From Chara braunii (lineage: Eukaryota; Streptophyta; Charophyceae; Charales; Characeae), in assembly GCA_003427395.1 (NCBI GenBank), contig BFEA01000087.1:39054-70358 (forward strand): 31,305 nt of DNA. Direction: 5' to 3'. Position numbers and translations under genes: made by a program. The notes below the pieces were generated by a model that was not told the origin of the DNA, made no database searches, and saw nothing but the letters and a program-made list of their open reading frames with translations. Of the stretch, positions 21,251-29,740 are shown piece after piece; position 1 is the stretch's first letter, and each line of letters opens with the position of its first letter.

Positions 21251-22004
21251 GATTCTCAAGTTGGCTGGGGCCATGTCGGGGTGGTTTAGGAGATGAGTTT
21301 ACACCTGAGGCCAAGGCGGTCTTTTTCTGCGTTGTGGGTAGGCCCCAAGCAGTCGTTCGAAGGGTGCAAAATTTCGGAGAGGAATTTGGGGGGTTGCGGG
21401 GAGTCGTTGGAAGGACGACTGGTCCAAATGCATGAAGGGGTTGTGTGTGGGAAAATTAGCATGGCTCAGATAATTTTGATTTTGATCAAGGAAGGAGGGG
21501 GGGAATTAAAAAGGGGAGGATGGGAGGAGGAAAGGTGGCCTTCAATCAGAGGATGGATGTCGGGGAAGGTGAGTAGGTCAGGAGGATGAGGCTGGGATGA
21601 CATGGGCCGGTGCTGGAGCTTGGCTCTGTGACCCAGGGGGGAGCTTGAGACCCATGGAATTATGCCAAGGGTGGAAGGCATAACCAGATCGTCCAACACA
21701 AGCGGCGCCGGGGTTCTGACCCTGTAACCTGTGTAGGGGTTTGTCGCTATGGGAATCGCCGAGGGAGGAAGGCACTTCCTATCCGACAGAACTAGGTTGG
21801 TCGGTACTGGGGAAGGTTGCGGTGCCCTGTTACCCATGCAGAAGGGGGTATGAGACCAAGTGTGCTCTGGTTCGAGGACTGAAAGTCGAGACCGACTGCT
21901 CCTTTGTTAACGGGGGGACTTTAGGATGGTTGGCATTTAGTTTTGACCTCCCCCCCTTCTTTTTTTCTTTTTGCAGATGGCTGTTCGGGGGTCTTAAGAA
22001 TGCT
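21251..22004. other. Gene-free stretch
   Basis: G-rich, with no recognisable gene. At about 21700 there is a GCGCCGGGGTTCTGACCCTGTAACCT motif-like match (two halves) to the repeat described at 22005-22710. Confidence 0.4.
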
Positions 22005-22710
22005 TTTGGGCTCTCGGGATTCCTAGCAACTTTTCTCAGGTGGTTTTTGATGCTGTTATACTCAGGGACCTGTGGCTGCTTGATGCCAGAACGACGCTGG
22101 CCGGAGCTGGGGTGTTACCCTGTGACCTATGATGCAGGAGCATGAGGCCTGGTAGAGAGATCTGGGGATGCTTAGGGGTGGGCATCCTACGGAACAGCTA
22201 AGGGTTGCTGCTGGGAGGATGCTGGTCGGAGCTGGGGTGAGTTGTGTCACCCTGTAACCTAGCAGGATGTGGGGTGTGAGACCTGGAAGAGCTCGGCAGG
22301 GAGTAGGACAGTGTTGAAAGGCCTCGGAAGGCGCGTTAGGGATTCCAAGGGTTTCTGGGCATTTCTAGGACCCGCCAGGCCTTTTCTATGTTTTCAAATT
22401 ACGAATCTTTACGTAGTTAAATCCAATTCTCAAAAAAGGGGGTAGTCTGTTCTGTCCTTGAAAAGTCTTCTGGATCCTGGGGTTTCCTGGCAATCTCTTC
22501 TAGGTAGTTTCAAGGCTGTAATACTCGGTGACCTAAGGCTGTTCGACGCCAGAACGACGCTGGCTGGTGCTGGGGTGTTGCCCTGTAACCTGTTGATGCA
22601 GGGGCATGAGGCCTGGTAGAGAGATCTGGGGGTGCTTTGGGGGGGCATCCCACGGGACAACCAAGGGTTGCTGCTGAGACGACGCTGGCCGGAGCTGGGG
22701 TGAGCTAAGG
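22005..22710. repeat. 463-bp-spaced duplication with ACGACGCTGG motif
   Basis: The block from about 22020 to 22260 recurs from about 22483 to 22710. Each copy contains a perfect hairpin GCCAG-AACGACG-CTGGC (22085-22101 and 22548-22564), then CTGGGGTGTT(A/G)CCCTGT. Related motifs appear near 22216, 22680, 21700 and at the end of the window. No gene is recognised. Confidence 0.7.
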
Positions 22711-22727
22711 GATTGAGAGAGAAAGGT

Positions 22728-23109
22728 ATCACGCATCCTGCTAGTGAAGGGGCTAGCTGGTAGGACAGAAATAGGGCATAGCAGCAGTAGAGATGGTGGC
22801 TTTGCTGCAGTAAGTCTTGCCGGAGTGGGGTGAGGACTGTTGGTGGATTCCCGAGTCTTCCTCTGGTTTTTGTTTATCTCTGAATGTTCCTTACAAAAAA
22901 GTTCTGAAGTAGCCTCAGTATACCGTTAGTTTCATTGTCATGAAATTTTCTGATGGTTTTTCTGAACGTACTCAAGGGACGCTGGGCCCGGTTCCCAGCT
23001 CGTGCCAATTTGAGAGGATATGGTTGTATCTATGGGACGCTGGACCCGGTTTCCAGCAGGTGCTGCTCCCCACCAATAGATGGAGCGCGTGTGCTTTAAA
23101 AAAAAAAAA
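22728..23109 (+). mobile_element. Hairpin-tailed retroelement, fullest plus-strand copy
   Basis: In order: HPa TCCTGCTAG...CTGGTAGGA (22736-22765), HPb GCAGTAGAG-7-CTTTGCTGC (22784-22808), GTCTTGCCGGAGTGGGGTGA, a spacer, HP1 GCTGGG-7-CCCAGC (22981-22999), HP2 GCTGGA-7-TCCAGC (23039-23057), GATGGAGC and poly-A (23098-23109). The same order is found reversed at 27644-28110. No protein is encoded. The 5' boundary is uncertain and it may extend upstream. Confidence 0.75.
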
Positions 23110-23505
23110 GGATGGCATCAAGGGGACTAGGGGGGTATTGAGAGGATTCTGTCAATCATAAGCTTCCCGCAGTCGACTTGGAAGGGCCAGCACGCTTGCA
23201 GTCCTCAGCCTGTCACTCAGTCTACCCCTTCACCCCCCCTTGCCCCCCTCCTCTGCTACTTGTCAACTCTGCCCCCCCTCAGAAGTCAACAGATAATTGC
23301 ACTGGGTTCATGGAGTGCAAGGGGTCATCCGGTTCTTCAGCAGGCAGAGGCCAAGGCCGAGGCCACCTCCTTCTCACCCCATTCACTCTTCCCTGCCTCT
23401 GCCTGCCCTTCGAAGAATCCCAGTCTTTGTCCTTCTCGTGTCCTCTCTCCTTTCGACTCCTGGCCCAGGCAACATCTCAAAGTAGTAGTGTTGTATAATA
23501 AGCAA

Positions 23506-23654
23506 GGGACGCTGGAGCCCATTTCCAGCAGGTGCTGCTCCCCACCAATAGACTGGACCCACCATCCCGCGGGGGCCTGCTGTACAGGGCTGCTCTTACC
23601 ACCCTGGCCAGCAGGACCCCTGCCCCATCTGATGTTTCTGTAAAAGAAAAAAAA
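23506..23654 (+). mobile_element. Short hairpin-tailed element with HP2 and HP3
   Basis: GGGAC, GCTGGA-7-TCCAGC (23511-23529), GTGCTGCTCCCCACC, then HP3 (23576-23615), a CCTGCTG...CAGCAGG stem with a CTCTTAC loop that extends outward through GGGG/CCCC to 23571-23620. A-rich tail 23642-23654. No protein is encoded. Confidence 0.75.
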
Positions 23655-24604
23655 TGGATGCAATCAAGGGAGTGTCAGGCGATCAGTCCCCTCCAAAAAA
23701 CGAAATTGTGCAAAGGAGGTGGGCCCACCGTTTCACCTGAGGCGGTGAAGGGCGGGTACGCCAAGTTCACAGATTTCCATGTTCAGAACTATTGATGAAA
23801 AGTCTTAAACTCTTCTCTCTTTTCGACATAGATATTTTGAAACATTCCTTCATGCCAAAACAAATGCTAACAGCAAACACCCACATGTTTTTCCTCTGTG
23901 ATTCCGCAAATTTTGTCCACATGCGTGGTGTGTGTGCATGTGAGCGCGAGACAGAGAGCCCCATAAACAAAAGACTGAACACAACAGCTCTACAGCTCAG
24001 CAGTCAGCAGGGAAGAAACATAACACTAAACTGACCTGTGGAGGAGGGAGCATAGCCTCCATCCACTGCCACTGCCACTGCCACTGCCACAACAACGTCC
24101 TCCAATGTTATCGCCCCTTCAGGACATACATGAATGCCTAACCCTTTGTCAAGCATCACATGTCATTCCTGCATTCTTTCATATATGACAGAACTACGGG
24201 CCTCACCACACGGCAAACAAAACGAGAACGAGATGAGTGCTGGGAACTCGGCTCAGCGTCTGAAGGTGGCAAAATAGTAAAATACACTCTTAACTATTTA
24301 GAGCAACCCGACGAACAAGGCCATGTTCTGTGAGAAGGTGCGGTTGTTTCGTTTCGTTCCTCGTTTCGTGTGCCACGCAGCGACGCCCTATAGAAAGCAC
24401 AAACCTCGGCACAACCATGTGTGACTTCTGAATTCACTGAGTGCAAATGCATCAGCCAAGCAAGTGGGGGAGAAGAAACATAATACTAAACTGAACAGTT
24501 AGAAAAGGAGGGGGGGGGAGGGGGGGGGGGCGCAGGGGGAGGGGTGCCTTCCCCCGCTACAACACCTTTTCATGCCAACTCCCCTTGCTGTAACGTTTTA
24601 GTAT
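23655..24604. repeat. Gene-free stretch with (CCACTG)n and a G-rich run
   Basis: (CCACTG)n lies at about 24063-24090 and a G-rich run at 24505-24544. TTCACC-6-GGTGAA forms a small hairpin near 23731. I see no gene. Confidence 0.6.
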
Positions 24605-24854
24605 GACTGCACATGTTGCTGCAGTCAGGTAACGTTTCAGATGACAAATACCACTACCCGAAGAGGGCGCCCGGTCATTATAGCTGTATCTGGACTAAAC
24701 ACTGCAGCACCAAATATGGCTATAATGACCGGGCGTTCTATTCGGGTGAAGACTGTAGGCTTACACTAATTTGCACTGAATCACTAGTGGGTTTCCCCCC
24801 TCCTGGCTCGTGAGCATACATCCACACGCCAGACTGCGGTACAGCCTACAGTCT
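24605..24854. other. Three consecutive stem-loops
   Basis: The first is GACTGCA-8-TGCAGTC (about 24605-24626). The second (24656-24747) has a 7-bp outer stem ACCCGAA/TTCGGGT, a 5x5 internal loop, a perfect 17-bp stem (24668-24684 with 24719-24735) and a 34-nt loop. The third is a perfect 12-bp pair AGACTGTAGGCT (24750-24761) with 24843-24854. This could be a small foldback transposon or an expressed hairpin RNA; the sequence does not decide. Confidence 0.6.
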
Positions 24855-24907
24855 GCGTACACGCGCCCTCACGGTAAGTCAATAAGTTTTAGTAAACAGG
24901 ACATAGA

Positions 24908-25344
24908 GCCTTGTTTCGACACCACTTGAAAATACTTGAGTTTCAAGTGCACACTAAACGAGAAATTGTGATGAATTTACACTTACTCGATTTATGGTTC
25001 CATGTACACTTGAGGAAACCTGTGAACAGGCTGCACTTGAAACCGAACTCCACGGCTTGACCAATCCTGGACCAGGATCGCCTGCTGGAAAAAACAAAAA
25101 CAAAAAAGAAAACCAATACTTGGAGTGCTGGCGGTATCCGCTGGCACTAGAACTCAAGGCTCCCCAGCGAGATTGAGTTCAAGTGCGATTTTGCCCTGGC
25201 CACACTTGAGTTCCGAGGGCGGGCACTTGAGAGCTGGAAAGTAGAAACAACTCCGCCGCAACGTTAGGGTGGGGTCGATGGAGCCTCCCTGACGCTGCTA
25301 GTAGTGTCTGCTTTTACCAGCACCCCTAGCAGACGATCGGGTTG

Positions 25345-25376
<32 letters not shown>

Positions 25377-25436
25377 GGTGGGGTCGAATGAAGAAATTTC
25401 CTTCAACCCTTGAGTTCAAGTGGTGTCGAACGAGGC
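24908..25436. mobile_element. 529-bp element with terminal inverted repeats
   Basis: Ends: GCCTTGTTTCGACACCAC... at 24908 and its reverse complement ending at 25436, with one mismatch and one 1-bp indel over about 23 bp. The left end also holds an inner hairpin CACTTGAAA...TTTCAAGTG (24924-24950). CACTTGA/TCAAGTG words recur throughout. No transposase, so it is MITE-like; no clean target duplication was found. It contains the nested retroposed fragment at 25279-25375. Confidence 0.65.
25279..25375 (+). mobile_element. Retroposed tail fragment with 12-bp target duplication
   Basis: GGGTGGGGTCGA flanks both sides (25267-25278 and 25376-25387). The fragment starts TGGAGCC, the conserved block just before HP3, and carries an HP3-like stem (25295-25332): CTGCTAG...CTAGCAG, inner GTG/CAC and CTG/CAG, loop CTTTTAC. 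It ends in a long T run (25344-25371) and AAAA, unlike the other A-tailed copies. Confidence 0.6.
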
Positions 25437-25730
25437 CCATGAGCTTGAAGCATGATTGGCATCTGATAAACACAAGAACTTATGGGCTACCCCCTTAATG
25501 AAGCAGTTAGATCACTGGGCTACTGAATAAAAAACCTTCAGTTTTCTACAAAGAACAAAAAAGATCTACAGCAACGCGGGAAATCAGAGAAAAAGCCCAA
25601 AGAGGTCCAGAGTTTGAATCATGCAGGGCATACTCACACTAGGACATTTTCTACTTCTCTCTGGACAGCCAGATTCATCCCGCCAGGGTCGGAAACGTGG
25701 TATTATACATCCAAAAAAGTCCTGGTGAGA

Positions 25731-25732
<2 letters not shown>

Positions 25733-25760
<28 letters not shown>
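25733..25760. repeat. Poly-A run
   Basis: A run following CTGGTGAGATT; probably the tail of a retroposed copy whose body (about 25614-25732) I do not recognise. Confidence 0.6.
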
Positions 25761-25761
<1 letters not shown>

Positions 25762-25878
25762 TTATGCCCTCAGAGTCAGCTGAGTACAATAAGGTGGAAA
25801 GCAGACGGGCGAACTTGGATGTAGCCCAAGGGACCCCTTTTATAACCAACAATGGCAGAAAAGGCCTCATGGTGTTTC

Positions 25879-26095
25879 GAAGATAGGCCTGTTTTTTCAA
25901 TGATGCCTCTATCTGCTGTTAAGAAGATAAGCCTGCACTATTCATGACTCCTTCAGACAATGCAACCTGGCTCCCCACATCTGGTGTTCAGAAGATAGGC
26001 CTGGCTTTTCAATGAAGCATCTTTCCACTGTTTAGAAGATAGGCCTGTGCTACGCAATGACTTTTTCAAACAACGTAGCTTGGCTCCACACATAT
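25879..26095. repeat. 112-bp tandem duplication with GAAGATAGGCCTG
   Basis: GAAGATA(G/A)GCCTG begins at 25879, 25923, 25991 and 26035 (spacings 44, 68, 44). Two 112-bp units result, each ending in CTGGCTCC or TTGGCTCC. No coding signal. Confidence 0.85.
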
Positions 26096-26102
26096 ATGTA
26101 AA

Positions 26103-26265
26103 GGGACGCTGGACCCGGTTCCAGCAGGTGCAGCTACCCACCAATGGAATGGAGCCATCAACAAAAGCCGGGTTGATGGAGGGGTGTCCACTCCAACCGT
26201 CACCCCCCCCCACACCGGCGGCCGATGTTTTCCATTAAAAAACAAACAAACAAACAAACAATAAA
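26103..26265 (+). mobile_element. Short hairpin-tailed element
   Basis: GGGAC, GCTGGA-6-TCCAGC (26108-26125), GTGCAGCTACCCACC, GGAGCC, then a perfect terminal hairpin CCATCAAC-9-GTTGATGG (26155-26179) and an A-rich AAAC-repeat tail (26237-26265). Confidence 0.7.
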
Positions 26266-26359
26266 GTTAGGGACTATCCACTTCTAAACACCGCTGTGTC
26301 TCCCAGCTATTCGGCATCCGAAGGGATTCAGGATAGGTATGGAAGAGTAGATTGGATAT

Positions 26360-26619
26360 GGGACGCTGGACCCGGTTTCCAGCACAATGGCGTCACTTTC
26401 AATAATACTGTTTTGTAAAAGATGTATTTAAACCACCAGTACTTGGGCGACACCTTACCGTTGACGCTACGCGATTTCCACGGCCGGCGGGCCGTCGATA
26501 AATCGAATCGACAGCCCGCGCTGCTTCGAGATTTGGGCGGCCGGCGCGGCGGGCAGTGCCCAAGTACTGGTGGTTTAAGGGACGCTGGACCCGGTTTCCA
26601 GCAGGGAAAAAAAAAAAAA
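26360..26619 (+). mobile_element. Hairpin-tailed element split by a MITE
   Basis: HP1 (GCTGGA-7-TCCAGC, 26365-26383) and HP2 (26584-26602, followed by an A run 26607-26619) are separated by the 151-bp inverted-repeat element at 26428-26578. Without it the hairpins would be about 64-68 bp apart, close to the 46-58 bp seen in other copies. Confidence 0.65.
26428..26578. mobile_element. 151-bp MITE with perfect 21-bp terminal inverted repeats
   Basis: The outer 21 bp (26428-26448 and 26558-26578) are exact reverse complements, starting TTAAACCACCAGTACTTGGG. TTAA at both ends could be part of the repeat or a TTAA target duplication, as in piggyBac-type elements. The GC-rich core contains a second stem, GCGGGC.GTCGAT with ATCGAC.GCCCGC. 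No coding capacity. Confidence 0.8.
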
Positions 26620-26644
26620 GGACATACTCACACTGGCAGTTTCC

Positions 26645-26726
26645 TTTTTTTTTTTTGGGGGGGGGGATGAAATCCCCGATCTATTCGTGGGGAGCAGCAC
26701 ATGCTGGGAACCAGGCCCAGCGTCCC
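26645..26726 (-). mobile_element. Short hairpin-tailed element, minus strand
   Basis: Minus strand: GGGAC, GCTGGG-7-CCCAGC (26703-26721), CTCCCCAC.AATAGAT, terminal hairpin GGGGAT-3-ATCCCC (26663-26677), G/C run and poly-A (plus-strand T run 26645-26656). It faces the element at 26579-26619 tail to tail, 25 bp apart. Confidence 0.7.
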
Positions 26727-26832
26727 ATATGAAATTACAAGCACTGAAATACAGGGACCGATAGCCGGCTTCACCTGAGAAAATCTGAGAACAAACCAAG
26801 AAATTTTGGAAAACCTGAGTAAACTACCAGCC

Positions 26833-26922
26833 TTTTTTTTTCTTTTTTTCTTTTCTTTTGGGACAAAAGCTCCAATCTATTCGTGGGGAGCATCACGTGC
26901 TGAGAACCGGGCTCAGCGTCCC
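26833..26922 (-). mobile_element. Short hairpin-tailed element, minus strand
   Basis: Minus strand: GGGAC, GCTGAG-7-CTCAGC (26899-26917), a stem differing from the consensus at two paired positions. GGAG follows, then the hairpin CTTTTG-3-CAAAAG (26855-26869) and an A-rich tail. Confidence 0.7.
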
Positions 26923-26967
26923 TTTGAAATACAACTGAGAATATGCAACATGAAAATTGAGATACCT

Positions 26968-27601
26968 GGGGCGAGGTCCCACTAGCAACGGGATAGGATA
27001 GAAACGAGTTTGTGGGGCAGTTGAGTGACCCAAATACTGCCATGCAGTACTCGTGATCCCACGGTCAGTGTTTTAGATGTATTACCCAAAAAAGTAAGGA
27101 GATCTTCGTTTCCCCTCCTCCTCTCCTTAACACTGGGCATGTCCGTGCAAAGTCAGATTCCCGCCAGAATCTTTTCGATCGGTTGGGGGTGTGGCCAACC
27201 CCAAACGAGGTTGGGGTCGGCCTTAGCCCACTGGATAGAAGATTTTCAGCATTTTACTTGCTGTTGTGCAATTATCTCATTGGGTGGAGCCCTCCTTCAA
27301 TCACGGAGTATATGGAGGGTGTCAGGATCACTTCTGACAGAAGTCCAGTTTATTCCAGAAAATGTGGCGGTTACTTTGTTCACTGTTTTTGCAACCACCA
27401 CCATCAGATCATTTGTGATCTGATGGATGGGAAGCACTCTGCTGTGATTTCCCGTGGGAGGTCTCTGTTTCTTTTTTTTTTTTGGGCCTTTTTCCTGTTT
27501 TTTCAGCCCAGAAATTCGTAATGAACTTGTCTGGCCGCTGCCACTCAGTGTCACACTGGATCGGCCACACTCCTATCCGACTGCTAATGGGACCTCGCCC
27601 C
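26968..27601. repeat. Possible 634-bp element with 31-bp inverted ends
   Basis: 26968-26998 and 27571-27601 are reverse complements with a few mismatches (GGGCGAGGTCCCA...GGATAGGA). Inside there is no recognised gene. A perfect 11-bp hairpin CCATCAGATCA-TTTG-TGATCTGATGG lies at 27401-27426. GGCCATTACCCGG next to the right end recurs at about 27870. Confidence 0.4.
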
Positions 27602-27643
27602 TGGGCCATTACCCGGCTTTGGCTAAGAAAATTTTGAGTTACT

Positions 27644-28110
27644 TTTTTTTTTTTTTTTTTTTTTTTAAANANCTCCATCTATTGGTGGGGAGCAACACCT
27701 GCTGGAAACCGGGTCCAGCGTCCCATAGATACAAGCATTACCTCACAAATTTGCACGAACTGGGAACCGGGCCCAGCGTCCCATAACGAATACCTTCAAA
27801 AGATTCGTCACTAAAAACCTACTAGAAAAATTCGATTGGCCTAAGAATAGTATTTGAAAATTAAGATACCGGGGCCATTACCCGGCTGTGACTCAGAGAT
27901 ATTGGAGCAGCTTCAGACATGTCTACAACAATCTTCATGATTTAGAACAAATTTCAGGAACGACTCAGGAGAACCCCCCATCACACCACTTTACCTCACT
28001 CCGGCAAGACTGACTGCAGCGGAGCCACCATCTCTGCTGCTGCTGTACCATACTCCCATCCTGCCAGCTAGCCCCCTCACTGGCAGGACGCGTGATAACC
28101 CACCCTCTGC
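27644..28110 (-). mobile_element. Hairpin-tailed retroelement, fullest minus-strand copy
   Basis: Minus-strand order: HPa TCCTGCCAG-12-CTGGCAGGA (28059-28088), HPb (28016-28040), GTCTTGCCGGAGTGAGGTAA, spacer, HP1 GCTGGG-7-CCCAGT (27759-27777), HP2 GCTGGA-7-TCCAGC (27701-27719), GATGGAG and poly-A (T run 27644-27666). HP1 to HP2 spacing is 58 bp, as in the copy at 22981. Two N fall at its A-tail edge. Confidence 0.75.
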
Positions 28111-28189
28111 TCCAACTCGCCTTATTCGCTATTTGAAGTTCCTAAGAGCTTTCTTTTTTCAGAAAAAAATCAGACCCCCCAAACAATCC

Positions 28190-28310
28190 CCTGCTCCCCA
28201 CTCCAGCAAGACTTACTGCAGCAGAGCCACCATCTCTGCTGCTGCTGTGCTCTATTCCCATCCTACCAGCTAGCCCACTCACTAGTAGGATGCGTGATAC
28301 CCCACCATCT
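28190..28310 (-). mobile_element. Partial hairpin-tailed element, minus strand
   Basis: Carries HPa TCCTACCAG...CTAGTAGGA (28261-28290) and HPb, a perfect GCAGCAGAG-7-CTCTGCTGC (28218-28242), like the 27644-28110 copy, but no HP1 or HP2. It lies about 100 bp upstream of that copy on the same strand. Confidence 0.65.
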
Positions 28311-28334
28311 TTTTTCCGAAAACTGCAATCGCAG

Positions 28335-28430
28335 CAGTTCTGTCTTCGTGATCGAAAGGGAGGTTCCTGGAGACCAACAAGTGCAACAGTTCTGTCTTCG
28401 TCATCGAAAGGGAGGTTCCGGGTATGTTCT
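28335..28430. repeat. 52-bp tandem duplication
   Basis: CAGTTCTGTCTTCGT.ATCGAA appears at 28335 and 28387, followed in both by AGGGAGGTTCC. Confidence 0.85.
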
Positions 28431-28439
28431 AATGAGGTC

Positions 28440-29240
28440 AGCTGACCACAGCCGGTACCCATCGAGACTCCACTCAATGCCAATCGCATCCGTTCTCAAC
28501 CACCCCCATCCGAACCCCCTTCACGCTCCCCAACTCCGTCCTAGTGAAGGGTTCGAAGGACCACATCCTTAGCACGAGCCAGACACAATCCTCATCCTGC
28601 AATCTCCTACCCCCTCGGAGATTCCAGTTTCCGCTATCGAGAGGGTAAGCCAGCGCTGCCTGAGGCCAATCGCACCAGGATGATCCCTCATCAGTCGGTA
28701 CCCATCCGGCAACTAAAGCTGCTCATTGCCAATCGCATCTAATGAAAGATCCCCCAGCTGATACCCCTCAGACGAATTGATTCAACCCTCTCTCCGTCCT
28801 CACAAAAAGTCATCTCGTGCCCTTTGCCCTCCACCTTGAACAGATCCCCCAAAACCCAACAGAATCTCCACTCACCTGTCCCCCCTTCACCTCCCCAACT
28901 CCGTCCTAGTAAAGAGTTCGGAAGACCGTGTCCTCAGCAAGAGCCAGACACAATCCTCATCCTGCAATCTCCTTGCCCCCTCGGAAAATCCAATCTCCGT
29001 CATTGAGGGAGTGAGCCAGCACTGCCTGAGGCCAATCGCACCAGAGTAAACCCTCATCAATCGGTATCCATCCGACAACCAAAGCTGCCCGACGCCAATC
29101 GCATCCAATGAAAGTTCCCCTAGCCGGTACCCCTCAGACAGCCCCGATGCAACCCTCTCTTAGTCCTCGCAAAGAGTCATCTCGTGCCCTTGCCCTCCAT
29201 CTTGGACAGATCCCCCAAAACTCAACAGAACCGCCCCATA
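28440..29240. repeat. 365-bp tandem duplication plus a partial third copy
   Basis: CAACTCCGTCCTAGT begins at 28531 and 28896. Similarity runs through GAGCCAGACACAATCCTCAT, CTGAGGCCAATCGCACCAG and CATCTCGTGCCCTT. A partial copy of the CGGTACCCATC...GCCAATCGCAT segment lies at about 28453-28490. Open frames on both strands are short and unrecognised. Confidence 0.85.
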
Positions 29241-29487
29241 CAAATATACGAAATTTGAAGCGAATTTTAGCCAATTATTTGGAACCGCATGCAAATTACC
29301 ATTGAAATATACCATCAGATGCCCTAAGTAGGACTTTCAACCAATACTATGAAATTCTTAGTTGATTTATTCGACAAGAACTGAAATCACTAATCCAAAA
29401 GTCCGTTGAATTACAAAGGAGAATCAATTGATTTTGAAAATCCATAGGAAACACAAATAGGGCGCCGGGCTGCCGCGGCACGCGGAT

Positions 29488-29740
29488 GGTGGCATGCTGG
29501 TTGCTTGCAGGTGAGGCGCTGGCTAGTGGGAGGTGGCGGGGCGCTGGCTTCTCGCAGGTTGCGAGGCGTCGGCTTCTCGCGAGTGGCGAGGCGCTGGCTG
29601 TGTGAGTGCAGCGAGGCGCTGGCTGCTGGCGGGGGGCGAGGCGCTGGCAACAGGTGAGTGGTGGGGCGCTGGTGACTTGCGACTGGCGAGGCGCTGGCTT
29701 GTGATGACTAGTAACATGCTAGTTGACATCTGACGCGGTG
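29488..29740. repeat. 25-bp minisatellite
   Basis: G(A/G)GGCGCTGGC starts at 29513, 29538, 29563, 29588, 29613, 29638, 29663 and 29688, i.e. exactly 25 bp each time (third unit GAGGCGTCGGC), with degenerate units at both edges. The period is not a multiple of 3, so a protein repeat is unlikely. Confidence 0.93.

Noticed and set aside
27025-27423. 132-residue open frame as a gene
   Set aside because: No recognisable motif, and it overlaps an equally long frame on the same strand; it lies inside a repeat-flanked segment.
29488-29740. CRISPR-like array
   Set aside because: The 25-bp units have no constant repeat with unique spacers; it is a minisatellite in a eukaryotic repeat context.
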